In this document: in pieces, positions 53,070-62,111 of the stretch
Layout: every line of letters starts with the position of its first letter
Position numbering within the stretch: the first letter of the stretch is position 1
Assembly: GCA_035513345.1 (NCBI GenBank)
Contig: DATKCF010000125.1
Coordinates: forward strand, 1-64,000
Source: DATKCF01 sp035513345
GTDB lineage: Bacteria; Gemmatimonadota; Gemmatimonadetes; Longimicrobiales; RSA9
DNA length: 64,000 nt
Direction: 5' to 3'
Translations under genes and position numbers: made by a program
Notes under the pieces: model-generated
What the model was told of the DNA's origin: nothing
Database searches by the model: none
What the model saw: only the letters and a program-made list of their open reading frames with translations

Positions 53070-56000
53070 TCAGAACTGGATCTCGACGCTCAGCGTGAAC
53101 TGGCGGAAGTTCGGGTACCCGAAGCTGTCGGTGGGATTCTCCACCGGACCGCCCGCCCCGTTGGACCCGACTTCCGGATCGAGCCCGCTGTAGTCGGTGA
53201 TCGTGAAGAGGTTGCGGCCCAGCAGGTTCAGCGTCAGGCTCTCGAGCCCCAGGCCACCCAGGAGGACCCGGTTGAGCGCCTGGCGGTCCAGCCGGTATCC
53301 GATCTGAAGCTCACGGAACTTGATGTAGGTCCCATCCTCGACGAAGTGGCTGTTGCGCCGGTTCGTCGAGTACAGGGTCTGGTAGTAATCGAGAGGCTTC
53401 TGGTGCTCCGGCGACTTGCCGGCCTGGACCTGGTCCAGGCTCATGTTGTCCCGGTACGGCCACTGCGCCGTTCCGTTGTAGATGTCACCGCCGATCTTTG
53501 CGTCGACCAGGCTCGAGATCGTGAAACCGCGCCACCGCAGGCGGTTTGACCAGCCCAGGTGGAAATCCGGGTTGGCATCACCGGCAACATGCAGGTCGTC
53601 GAGCTGGCCGTCCTCGTCCATGATGTATATGGGCAATCCCCAAGCGTATTCGTTCCCATCGATCGTCACACGCGTGCCCCACAGGTTCTGCGACATGCCA
53701 TCGGTGAAGTCGAAGTTCCCGACCGGCACCACGTAGCCGTCGTCATTCACCTGGAACTGATCGCGCGAGCCGGAATGGAAGGCCGGCAGGTCATCGAGCG
53801 ACTTCATCCACGTCGGCATCCGCATGGTGCTGAACTTCTCGCCCTGACACCGGTAGAATGCTGATGTCCGGTAACAATTGGACCGCCAGTCATCGAGCCA
53901 CGAGTCGGCCCGATCGAGGATCAGGCCCATGCTCCAGCCCACGTCCGGCTTCTGGACCAGGGCTGCCTCGAACGTCGCTTCGTACGCGTTCCCCTTGACC
54001 GTGCCCACGTTCTGCCACTGCGACGAGTAGCCGTAGAAGTCGGGCAACGGGACGGGTATGAGCTGGTCAACGGTCGTGGTATTCACGTACGTCAGCTCGA
54101 CCGAATACCGGTCGTTGATGATGAAGTCCACGCCGAACTCGCGCTCCGTCGTTTTCTCGGGCTTCAGCTCACGGTTCCCGAGCGTGCCCTTCGAGGGTCC
54201 CGACGACCCCACGTTCCACGTTTCGTACTGCCAGGTGAATCCCGGGCGCGCGCCGGCCGTGGCGATCGAAGCGCGAGGCTTGAAGTCTGTAAGGAACTCG
54301 AACGGCCACCAGTCCTCCTCCGACATCACGTACGAGAGCGAGGCCCGGTAGTAGTTGTTCCACCGGCTACTCGAGCCGAAGAGGGACGAGCCATCCCGCC
54401 GGATCAGGAAGTCCCCGATGTACCTGTTCCGGAAGTTGAGGGCGGTGTTCACCATGAAGCCCTCTTGACGGACCCGCGTGAACTCGCCGCCCGAAGCGTT
54501 GCGGTCCACCATGTTGTTGATCGTGGGGATGTTCTTCACGATGTACTCGCTACCACCGCCAATGAAGCCCGAATTCTCCGTCCGCTCGAAGTTCCAGCGC
54601 ATGCGGGTCCGCGCCGTGAGATCGCCGAACGTGCGGATCAGCGTGCCCTGAAGGTGTCCGTTCCAGCCCTGGCTGTAATTGTGCCGCCGTTCCACGAAGC
54701 CGTCACCGAGCACGTCGGGATCGGCGCTCACATAGTCGTCGGGCCGGACGTAGTGGCGCTCGCGATCCGAGCGGTCGTAAGCGATCAGCCCATCCACGTT
54801 GAACCAACTCATCGGGTTGTAACGCAGCTGGACGGCACCCTGGGCGCGCTTGTTGTAGTCCCGGTCGTCGTTCGCCCAGAGCGCGTACAGCGGGCTGTTC
54901 TGGTTCGCCGTCGAGTCGGCGAAGATCACGTACGGCCCGACTACCTTGCCCTCCGAGTTCACGTTCGGCGCAGTCAGGTCGATGTCCGGCGCGATGAAGC
55001 GCAGGTCGTAGAACACGTTGGCGCCGCCATCCTGCAGGTTCTGCTGCTCCGACCTCGCGAGGTAGGTGGTGAGTCCCACCGTCAGGTCCGACCGCACCCG
55101 GTGGTCCAGGTTGAAGCGCAGGTTCTGCCGGTGGTAGCCATCGTTGAAATCCGGGACGACGCCGGGCTCGCGGAGGTCCGCCAGCGAAACGAAGAAGTTG
55201 GTCGACTGTGTGTTCTGCGCGATGGACAGGTTGTTGTTCACGAAACGGCCCGGATCGAAGAAGAGGTCGAGATGGTTGTATTGTCTCCCGCTGTATGGCG
55301 TCGCGACCATTCGATCCGGCCTGAGGACGCGGTCCACGCGCGCGACGACGGTCCCATCCTCGTCGATCCACTGCCCCTGGCCGTTCATCAGGAACGGGTG
55401 GTGTGTGGCCGTGGACGGAACATCGCCCAGGAAGCTCTGGCCGTACTCGGAACGCACCGTGATCCGTGTCTGACCGAACTGCACCTCACGGCCATTCCGC
55501 GTGGTGATCTCGATCGCGCCCGCCTGCGCACGCGACCCGTAGAGTGACGCGGCCGCCGCGCCCTTGAGTACCTCGATGTTCTCGATGTCCTTTGCGTCGA
55601 GGTCCACGAGATACGCCGACGTGTTCCCGTCGTTGTTCGGCACCTGAATGACGCCATCGACCACGATCAGCGGCGCGTCCGAGGTGTTCACGCCCAGTCT
55701 GCTGCGAAGCCGGATGTCCACTCCCGATCCGGGCATCCCGCTGCCACTCACGATGCGCGCGCCGGCTACGCGGCCCTGGATCGCAGACGCCATGTTCACC
55801 GACGGGACCGTCAGCTGGGCCCGTGTCACGCGGGCGACGCTGAACGGCGCCCGGGTCCCTTCGATGGGGTCTGCGACACCGCTCACTACGACCTCCTGCA
55901 GACGCAGGACCTGGGTGGCGACCCGGAAGTCCACGGCTGCCACCTGATCCGAGCGGACCACGACGTTGGGCCGTCGTTGCGTCGCATACCCGATGAACTC

Positions 56001-56240
56001 GACGGTGACGTTGTACGTGCCCGGTCGGACGTCGCGGATCTGGTAGCGGCCTTCCTCGTCCGTCGCCGCCCCGTAGCCCGTCGCCTCGAGCTGAACCTGG
56101 GCGCCGACGAGCGGCGTGCCTTCCTCCGTCGTGACTCGACCGGCAATGGTCCCGCCCTGGGCCTGCGCGGTACCCGCCGTCGTCACGAGCAGCAGGAGCG
56201 CGCCGACTGTGGACACATACGCTGAACTCCCGGCTTTCAT
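53070..56240 (-). CDS. SusC/RagA-type TonB-linked outer-membrane transporter
   Basis: A 1056-residue TonB-dependent channel. Signal peptide to about residue 28 (TAGTAQA), CarboxypepD_reg-like domain (IAGRVTTEEGTPLVGAQVQL, residues 30-115), plug domain with VDIRLRSRLGVNTSDAPLIV and VLKGAAAASLYGSRAQAGAI, then a 22-strand-type barrel ending in FTLSVEIQF with the terminal Phe needed for barrel insertion. ATG 56240 overlaps the stop of an 11-codon leader frame. Driven by a consensus promoter about 420 nt upstream. Confidence 0.93.
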   Translation of the reverse strand: MKAGSSAYVSTVGALLLLVTTAGTAQAQGGTIAGRVTTEEGTPLVGAQVQLEATGYGAATDEEGRYQIRDVRPGTYNVTVEFIGYATQRRPNVVVRSDQVAAVDFRVATQVLRLQEVVVSGVADPIEGTRAPFSVARVTRAQLTVPSVNMASAIQGRVAGARIVSGSGMPGSGVDIRLRSRLGVNTSDAPLIVVDGVIQVPNNDGNTSAYLVDLDAKDIENIEVLKGAAAASLYGSRAQAGAIEITTRNGREVQFGQTRITVRSEYGQSFLGDVPSTATHHPFLMNGQGQWIDEDGTVVARVDRVLRPDRMVATPYSGRQYNHLDLFFDPGRFVNNNLSIAQNTQSTNFFVSLADLREPGVVPDFNDGYHRQNLRFNLDHRVRSDLTVGLTTYLARSEQQNLQDGGANVFYDLRFIAPDIDLTAPNVNSEGKVVGPYVIFADSTANQNSPLYALWANDDRDYNKRAQGAVQLRYNPMSWFNVDGLIAYDRSDRERHYVRPDDYVSADPDVLGDGFVERRHNYSQGWNGHLQGTLIRTFGDLTARTRMRWNFERTENSGFIGGGSEYIVKNIPTINNMVDRNASGGEFTRVRQEGFMVNTALNFRNRYIGDFLIRRDGSSLFGSSSRWNNYYRASLSYVMSEEDWWPFEFLTDFKPRASIATAGARPGFTWQYETWNVGSSGPSKGTLGNRELKPEKTTEREFGVDFIINDRYSVELTYVNTTTVDQLIPVPLPDFYGYSSQWQNVGTVKGNAYEATFEAALVQKPDVGWSMGLILDRADSWLDDWRSNCYRTSAFYRCQGEKFSTMRMPTWMKSLDDLPAFHSGSRDQFQVNDDGYVVPVGNFDFTDGMSQNLWGTRVTIDGNEYAWGLPIYIMDEDGQLDDLHVAGDANPDFHLGWSNRLRWRGFTISSLVDAKIGGDIYNGTAQWPYRDNMSLDQVQAGKSPEHQKPLDYYQTLYSTNRRNSHFVEDGTYIKFRELQIGYRLDRQALNRVLLGGLGLESLTLNLLGRNLFTITDYSGLDPEVGSNGAGGPVENPTDSFGYPNFRQFTLSVEIQF

Positions 56241-56272
56241 GCGGTACCCCCGTCGAAGTAGGTGATCACCAC
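56237..56272 (-). promoter_or_regulatory. Possible 11-codon leader peptide coupled to the SusC gene
   Basis: GGAGG (56284-56280) is followed after 7 nt by GTG at 56272 and the short frame VVITYFDGGTA, whose TGA overlaps the SusC ATG as ATGA. The SusC start itself has only a GGGGGT stretch nearby. Ribosomes ending on the leader could restart on the transporter gene. Confidence 0.35.
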
Positions 56273-56284
56273 GGTGCATCCTCC

Positions 56285-56657
56285 GGATTCACTCCGTGAA
56301 CGAATGAGAGAAGGTATCCATGCTCAGAGGCCATACGTCGCAGCCCGGTTGTCATGTCCGAGTCCTCCCGCCCACACTGAGGCTGCGCCGCATCCACATG
56401 GGTGCCGCAACACCCATGCAACGTGTCGATCAACCGGCTCGACCGTCCCTGGCTCATCTTCGTTGATCTGTTGGAATGCCACTTCCGCATCCTCGCGGAT
56501 CTGGATCAGAACGCCTCGATCGAGGCCCGACCCCGCCGAGCTGGCCTCGATGATTCGATTCAGTTCAACAGGACTGCCGCCACCGCTAGCTGGCGGAGCT
56601 GAGGTATCATCACCCGTGGGATTCGGTTGATTTCGGAACGCGCACGCCGTACGTGAT
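56285..56657 (-). other. Predicted long 5' untranslated leader of the SusCD mRNA
   Basis: From the promoter at 56664-56692 to the SusC start the transcript would carry about 417 nt. An open frame on this strand (56324-56680) has its first ATG between the promoter boxes and no later ATG, so I do not call it a gene. Base composition looks lower in G+C than the surroundings. From 56693 to 56953 I see no gene. Confidence 0.45.
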
Positions 56658-56663
56658 TCAGGC

Positions 56664-56692
56664 ATTATCTGGAGCAGGGTCATCCTTGTCAA
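56664..56692 (-). promoter_or_regulatory. Consensus promoter TTGACA-N17-GATAAT upstream of SusC
   Basis: On the minus strand TTGACA (56692-56687) and GATAAT (56669-56664) are separated by 17 bp, with six and five matches to the sigma-70 consensus. It points towards the SusC/SusD genes. Confidence 0.75.
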
Positions 56693-56953
56693 CCCTTCAT
56701 GACCAGACTCACCCACACGAAGAACGCGTCGGACATCGAACTTGTGACAGGCCCGACCCGAGCAATCGACGATCCGCCAACGCGGCTCCGCCTCCCACGC
56801 ATCCGGCTGGAGACCGGAGCGACGACGTCGCCCGGGAAATCCGGGGCGGATTCGACGGCCCATACCTGGGGCACACACGGCTCCTGCAGAATGCGGTCGT
56901 GCGACCAGGCGGCCACGGGCGTGTGAGTCGGTTAGCGATGCAAGCGCTGGCCC

Positions 56954-57319
56954 GTTGACCCGTGCGCGTCAGGCTCGATTCAATCGAACGGTCGCCGGTG
57001 GCGCGACACGCGTGATGGCAGGGATCGTGGTCGGAGATCCGCCGCTGACCGCGGGAATGATGTGGACCTCGGATCGGTCGTCGACCGGCGTGGCCAGGCC
57101 TCCCGACCACCGGATGTTCTCGTTGCCGACGAACACGTTGATGTGCGGACGCAGCTCGCCCTGCTCGGTGACGATGCGGTGATGCACGGCCGGCATCGCG
57201 CGCCTCATCGCCGCCAGAACTTCGCGGACCGTGGCGCCGGCCGGCTGCAGCTCGAAACGAACGCGGCCGTCCGCGTCCGCGCGCAACGCGTCCGGCAGAT
57301 TGACGACGACGTTCACGGC
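56954..57319. repeat. 366-bp direct repeat, copy B
   Basis: Same unit as 48522-48887. Here the repeat forms the end of an apparent operon after the BNR and TPR genes, which makes this the likely parent copy. Confidence 0.9.
56969..57316 (-). CDS. MoaD/ThiS-like protein, copy B
   Basis: A 115-residue protein with ATVREVLAAMRRAMP, INVFVGNENIRW and EVHIIPAVSGG, again with a 22-residue tail after Gly-Gly. GTG start, 67 nt after the BNR protein gene. MoaD-like genes beside BNR/exo-alpha-sialidase-like genes are a recurring pair in bacteria, from memory. The tail would have to be trimmed if the Gly-Gly is to be activated. Confidence 0.85.
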   Translation of the reverse strand: MNVVVNLPDALRADADGRVRFELQPAGATVREVLAAMRRAMPAVHHRIVTEQGELRPHINVFVGNENIRWSGGLATPVDDRSEVHIIPAVSGGSPTTIPAITRVAPPATVRLNRA

Positions 57320-57383
57320 AACCTGCCCGGTACCGGTTGCGCTGTCGTTCCGCCGATGCGGCCGCGGGCGAGTGCGGGACCGC

Positions 57384-58508
57384 TCATGCGACGACCGCCG
57401 CCTTCACGCATGTGACGGAAGGAAGCCCGTCACGCAGGAGGCTCCACGTTTCGCCGTCATCGGCCGAGCCCCAGACCTTGCCGCTGCGCGTGCCGAAGTA
57501 CACACCGGCAGGCGACAATGCGTCCGTGTGCATCGAGTCGCGCAGCACGGTTTCGTACACGCCGCCCTGCGGCAGCCCGTCCTGCATCGGCTCCCACGAG
57601 TCGCCGGCATTGCGTGTCCGGTACACGCGCATCCTTCCCTCCGGACAGCACCGGAACATGTCGGATTCGAGTGGAACGATGTAAACGGTGTCGGTGTCGA
57701 CGGGATGCATCGCCATGGCGAAGCCGAAGTCGGAAGGAACGCCATTGGCGATGTCGGTCCACGTGTCGCCCCAGTCGTCACTCCGGTAGAGGCCCCAGTG
57801 GTTCTGAAGGAACAGCCGCCCGGGCTTCGCGCGGTGATGCACGACCTTGTGCACGCACTGCCCGAACTCGGGATGCTTGTCGGGCAGGAACTCGGCACGC
57901 ACGCCGACATTCCTTGCCTTCCACGTAGTGCCGCCGTCATCGGTGCGATAGACGCCGCCGGTCGAGCAGGCGATGAGTATCCGTTGCGTCGTTTCCGGGT
58001 CCGTCAGGATCGTGTGCAGGCACATGCCGCCCGCGCCCGGCGTCCAGTGCGGGCGATGCTCGTGCTCGAGCAGTCCCTGCACGGGCCGGAACGTGTCGCC
58101 GCCGTCGGTGCTCTCGAACACGCACGTCGGTTCGACACCGAGCAGCAGATGGTCCGGTTCCTCGGTGCGCCCCGGCTGGATCTGCCAGATCCGCTTGAGT
58201 GACACGCCGGATCCTTCGGGGAACTTGATGGCCCGCTCCTCTCTCGGCGACCAGGTTGCGCCGAAATCGTCCGACCGGACGAGCGCTGTCCCGAAAAACG
58301 GGTTACCGGGCGAAGCCCACAGCGTCTGCCGGCCTCCGCGCTGGTCCATCATCAGGGCGTAGACTTCCTCGCCCGGGAAGTGCGGACCGTCGACGTGCCA
58401 CTGACGGCGGGATCCATTCGAGTGCAGGAGGAACGCGCCTTTTGTCGTCCCTACCATCACTACTACGTCGCCTGATTCCGGGTGGACGCCCATTGGTGAT
58501 GCCGGCAT
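57384..58508 (-). CDS. BNR/YVTN-type beta-propeller (exo-alpha-sialidase-like) protein
   Basis: A 374-residue propeller without signal peptide. Asp-box motifs recur: STDGGDTFRPV, TDDGGTTWKAR, SDDWGDTWTDI, TRNAGDSWEPM and SADDGETWSLL. Sialidase catalytic Arg triad and Tyr are not evident, so enzymatic activity is doubtful. AAGGAG lies 7 nt before the ATG. It is followed by MoaD copy B and preceded by the TPR lipoprotein on the same strand. Confidence 0.85.
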   Translation of the reverse strand: MPASPMGVHPESGDVVVMVGTTKGAFLLHSNGSRRQWHVDGPHFPGEEVYALMMDQRGGRQTLWASPGNPFFGTALVRSDDFGATWSPREERAIKFPEGSGVSLKRIWQIQPGRTEEPDHLLLGVEPTCVFESTDGGDTFRPVQGLLEHEHRPHWTPGAGGMCLHTILTDPETTQRILIACSTGGVYRTDDGGTTWKARNVGVRAEFLPDKHPEFGQCVHKVVHHRAKPGRLFLQNHWGLYRSDDWGDTWTDIANGVPSDFGFAMAMHPVDTDTVYIVPLESDMFRCCPEGRMRVYRTRNAGDSWEPMQDGLPQGGVYETVLRDSMHTDALSPAGVYFGTRSGKVWGSADDGETWSLLRDGLPSVTCVKAAVVA

Positions 58509-58541
58509 TGGTTCTCCTTGTTGAATACGCTCGAGCGGGCG

Positions 58542-59390
58542 TCACGAACCGGCCAGGCGGCGCAGCTCGGCCTCCGCCACAATGAACCCGAACGCCGGCC
58601 ATCCGCCCGATGCCACGGCTCGTTCGAACGCATCGCGGGCCTGCGCGGTGTCGCCTTGCAACAGGTACCAGTTGCCGAGACCGTAATTCAAGGTCGCGAT
58701 CTGGACGTCCGCCGTATCGGCGGGCGTTACCAGCTCCGCGGGATCGATCCGTCCGCGATAGAGCTGGAGTCGTCGCGTGTAGGCGTTCTCGACGTTCAGC
58801 GAATCGCTGTTCATGTCGAGCCACACCGTCGCCTCGTCGGTCCGACCCCCACGCGAGAGCGACATCCAGCCCCAGTCGATCGAGCCGGCGTACTCGGCCG
58901 GGTCAGGCGCGAGTGGCAGCGCCTGCGCGAATGCATCCGCCGCTCCGGTGAAGTCACCGGCCACGTGTTTCACGATCCCGAGATGGTACCAGCAGCCATA
59001 CCGGGTTGCATCGAGCACCAGACAGCGCTCGAGGTCGGCCCGGGCGCTGTCCATCTCTCTGACGGACAGGTACCGGTGACCCCGCCAGCGGTAGAGCAGG
59101 GCGTTGTCCGGCTCGATCTCGATGCCGCGGGAAAAGGTCTCGATCGCTTCGCGGTATCCGCGAATGCCCGACCACGCCAGGCCGAGGTCGAGAATCCGGT
59201 CCACGTTGTCCGGATCGGCAGCCAGCGCAGAGTCGGCGCGGGCGACGGCACCCGTATCCGGCAGCGCCATGTACTCGACGCCCGCCGGCGATCGATACTG
59301 GACGGCGGGTTCCAACGACGGCGGTGAGCAGGCGTGAAGCAGCGCGGCCAGGGCCGCGGCCGCCGATCGCACGACGTGGTTCGTACTCAT
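58542..59390 (-). CDS. TPR-repeat lipoprotein
   Basis: A 282-residue protein with signal SAAAALAALLHAC (lipobox) and four or five TPR-like helix pairs, such as YREAIETFSRGIEIEPDNALL and MDSARADLERCLVLDATRYG. Stops 33 nt before the BNR gene, so probably in one transcript. Likely a periplasmic scaffold; partner unknown. Confidence 0.8.
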   Translation of the reverse strand: MSTNHVVRSAAAALAALLHACSPPSLEPAVQYRSPAGVEYMALPDTGAVARADSALAADPDNVDRILDLGLAWSGIRGYREAIETFSRGIEIEPDNALLYRWRGHRYLSVREMDSARADLERCLVLDATRYGCWYHLGIVKHVAGDFTGAADAFAQALPLAPDPAEYAGSIDWGWMSLSRGGRTDEATVWLDMNSDSLNVENAYTRRLQLYRGRIDPAELVTPADTADVQIATLNYGLGNWYLLQGDTAQARDAFERAVASGGWPAFGFIVAEAELRRLAGS

Positions 59391-59569
59391 CGCATCACCG
59401 CCTGTGAGGAGTCACACTCGCCCTCGCCGATGGCGGGCGCCGCCGCTCTCCCGCGGCGCCGACGGCCGCAAGATGGAACGGGAGCCGGTCCGCGGCCAGA
59501 GGCGGTCCGGCTCGCGCGGATCTCCGGCGGGAAATGACCCGGCCGGATCCCTGCCGGCGAGCGTGATCC

Positions 59570-59598
59570 TTGAGTCTGGCGCGGGTCGCCTGCACAAT
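59570..59598 (+). promoter_or_regulatory. Promoter TTGAGT-N17-CACAAT
   Basis: TTGAGT (59570-59575) and CACAAT (59593-59598) with a 17-bp spacer lie 30 bp before the ATG of the GH19-like gene, which has GTGGAGGG just upstream. Confidence 0.55.
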
Positions 59599-59628
59599 AA
59601 GGGAGCGAACCCATCCTGTGGAGGGCCC

Positions 59629-60273
59629 ATGAAGACACGCGTCGAGATGTTGAAGGAACTGGGAGTGTCGAGCGAGGACGCCGAGCAGTACATCGGCCAA
59701 CTCGAGGAAACGCTGCCGAAATACGGAATCGCCGACTCGAAGGTCAGGCTCGCCCACTTCTTCGCGCAGATCCTGCACGAATCCGGCTGCATGCGGTTCG
59801 ACATGGAGAACCTGAACTACTCGTCGGATGCGTTGCGGCGAGTGTTCGGCAAGTACTTCAGGACGAAGGAACTGGCGGATGCGTACGCCCGCCAGCCGGA
59901 GAGGATCGCCAACCGCGTGTACGCCAACCGCATGGGCAATGGCGACGAAGCCAGTGGGGATGGGTGGAAGTACCGCGGCCGCGGGCTGATCCAGTTGACC
60001 GGCCGCGACAACTACAAGGCGTTCGCGCAGTGGGTCGGCGATGACCGGATCATTGACGATCCCGACCTGGTCTCCTGCGAGTACGCCGTACACTCCGCCG
60101 TCTTCTACTGGGACCGCAACGACCTGAACCGCCTGGCGGACAAGGATGACGTCGTGACGCTGACACGTCGCATCAACGGCGGCCAGAACGGGCTGGCGCA
60201 TCGTCGGGAACTGCTCAACAAGGCGAACAGCCTGCTCACCATGCTCGATCTCGGGACCTCGCCTGTCGCGTGA
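59629..60273 (+). CDS. GH19-family chitinase/endolysin-like enzyme
   Basis: A 214-residue glycoside hydrolase. AHFFAQILHESGCMRFD carries the catalytic Glu, followed by MENLNYSSDALRRVFGKYF and the conserved YRGRGLIQLTGRDNY. Size and lack of a signal peptide fit a phage-type endolysin domain more than a secreted chitinase. Possible roles are peptidoglycan turnover or a relic of a phage or contractile system; a tail-tube gene lies 3 kb downstream. Confidence 0.88.
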   Translation: MKTRVEMLKELGVSSEDAEQYIGQLEETLPKYGIADSKVRLAHFFAQILHESGCMRFDMENLNYSSDALRRVFGKYFRTKELADAYARQPERIANRVYANRMGNGDEASGDGWKYRGRGLIQLTGRDNYKAFAQWVGDDRIIDDPDLVSCEYAVHSAVFYWDRNDLNRLADKDDVVTLTRRINGGQNGLAHRRELLNKANSLLTMLDLGTSPVA

Positions 60274-60357
60274 GCGGATCGCGACAATCGAGCACACGCA
60301 GGAGGCGCCGAAGGGTGTCATGCTCCGGGCCGTCCACCCGAACGCACGATTGACGAC

Positions 60358-62010
60358 ATGCGCAGACACTCGATTGCCCTGGTGGCGCTGATCCTGGCCG
60401 GCCCGCTCGCGGCGCAGGAGCAGACGTTCACGCGCGCCGACACGCTGCGCGGTTCGAACGGGCCGGCGAGGGCATGGTGGGACGCCACGTTCTACGATCT
60501 GCACGTCGCGATCAGCCCGCCGGACAGCTCGATTGCCGGGTGGAACGCGATCACGTACCGCGTTCTCGAGCCGGCCGCCGAGATGCAGATCGACCTGCAG
60601 ATGCCGCTCGTGATCGACAGCATCGTCCAGAGCGGCGTTCCCCTGACGTATCGGCGCGACGGCAACGCGTTCTTCGTCACGCTCGCGGAGCCGCAACATG
60701 CGGGCGAAACGAAGACGGTGACCGTGCACTACCACGGGCAGCCGGTTGCGGCGGTGCGGCCTCCGTGGGATGGCGGTTTCATCTGGCGGGCGGACAGCGC
60801 CGGTCTGCCGTGGGTGGCCACGGCGAACGAGGGCCTCGGCGCGAGCGTCTGGTGGCCCAACAAGGACTACCTGGCCGATGAGCCCGACAGCCAGCGCGTG
60901 GCCATTACCGTGCCCGATCGCATGACCAACGTGTCGAACGGCCGCCTGCGCAGCATGCAACGGAACATGGATGGCACGACGACGTGGGAGTGGTTCGTCG
61001 TGAATCCGATCAACAACTACAACATCACGGTGAACGCGGGCAGTTACGCCCACTGGAGCGAGACCTTCGAAGGCGAGGCGGGGCCGCTGACGCTGGACTT
61101 CTGGCCGCTCGAGGTGAACCTGGACAGGGCCCGCTCGCAGTGGACGCAGGCTCGCACGACGCTTCGATGCTTCGAGCACTGGTTTGGGCCGTATCCGTGG
61201 TATGAGGATGGATTCAAGCTGATCGAAACGCCGCACCTCGGAATGGAGCACCAGAGCGCGGTCGCGTACGGCAACGGCTACGAGAATGGATATCGCGGCA
61301 CGGACCTGTCCGGTACGGGGCTCGGGCTCGAGTGGGATTTCATAGTCGTTCACGAGACTGCGCACGAATGGTTCGGCAACAACATCTCCGTGAAGGACCA
61401 CGCGGACATGTGGGTGCACGAGAGCTTTGCCAACTATGCCGAGAACCTCTATACGGAATGCCTGACCGGTGACCGGGAGAAGGGCGCGCAGTACGTGATC
61501 GGCACGCGGACGAGAGTGAACAACGACGCGCCGATCGTCGGACCGTACGGCGTGAACGGCACCGGTTCGGGCGACATGTACTACAAGGGCGGCAACGTGC
61601 TGCACACGTTGCGTCAGCTCGTGGACGACGATGCGAAATGGCGTGAGATGCTGCGCGGCATGAATCGCGAGTTCCGGCACCAGACGGTCACGGGTGCGCA
61701 GGTCGAGGCATACCTGGCCCGCGAATCGGGCCTGAAGCTCGACGCGTTCTTCGAACAGTACCTGCGCACTACAACGATTCCGGTGCTCGAATACCGGTTG
61801 GAAGGGGCCCGCCTTTCCTACCGTTGGGCGGACGTCGTAAGCGGGTTCGACATGCCGGTCCGCGTGACCCTCGCGCCGGGAACGCAGACGCTCATCCGCC
61901 CGACCACACAATGGCAGACCGTTGAGGCGAATCTCACGGCCGCAGATCCGTTCGCACTGGATCCGGATTTCTACGCCATAGTGCGCAACGCGGACGCTCC
62001 GGAGAAGTGA
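60358..62010 (+). CDS. M1-family aminopeptidase, secreted
   Basis: A 550-residue zinc metallopeptidase. Signal MRRHSIALVALILAGPLAAQ. Zinc ligands are His332 and His336 in HETAHEWFGN with Glu333 as base, and Glu355 in HESFANYAEN, exactly 18 residues on. The exopeptidase motif GAMEN appears as GMEHQSA. It lacks the large C-terminal helical domain of PepN, as usual for this secreted group. No ribosome site is evident before the ATG. Confidence 0.92.
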   Translation: MRRHSIALVALILAGPLAAQEQTFTRADTLRGSNGPARAWWDATFYDLHVAISPPDSSIAGWNAITYRVLEPAAEMQIDLQMPLVIDSIVQSGVPLTYRRDGNAFFVTLAEPQHAGETKTVTVHYHGQPVAAVRPPWDGGFIWRADSAGLPWVATANEGLGASVWWPNKDYLADEPDSQRVAITVPDRMTNVSNGRLRSMQRNMDGTTTWEWFVVNPINNYNITVNAGSYAHWSETFEGEAGPLTLDFWPLEVNLDRARSQWTQARTTLRCFEHWFGPYPWYEDGFKLIETPHLGMEHQSAVAYGNGYENGYRGTDLSGTGLGLEWDFIVVHETAHEWFGNNISVKDHADMWVHESFANYAENLYTECLTGDREKGAQYVIGTRTRVNNDAPIVGPYGVNGTGSGDMYYKGGNVLHTLRQLVDDDAKWREMLRGMNREFRHQTVTGAQVEAYLARESGLKLDAFFEQYLRTTTIPVLEYRLEGARLSYRWADVVSGFDMPVRVTLAPGTQTLIRPTTQWQTVEANLTAADPFALDPDFYAIVRNADAPEK

Positions 62011-62111
62011 AGGAACGCTGAACAGCCAGCGGCCCGGCCTGAGCCCGCACAGCGCGTTGCTGGCGTACGGCGAGCGGGACGCCTTCCCTCAGAACACTAT
62101 CCGCTCCACCG

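Noticed and set aside
56324..56680. 119-codon minus-strand frame before SusC starting MTLLQIMPES
   Set aside because: Its ATG lies between the -35 and -10 boxes of the SusC promoter, so the transcript would not contain it, and no family was recognised.
59395..61911. 838-codon open frame on the minus strand
   Set aside because: It lies opposite the GH19-like and M1 peptidase genes, whose motifs are certain; its sequence is Arg/Val/His-rich without any family pattern, the usual antisense frame of high-GC genes.
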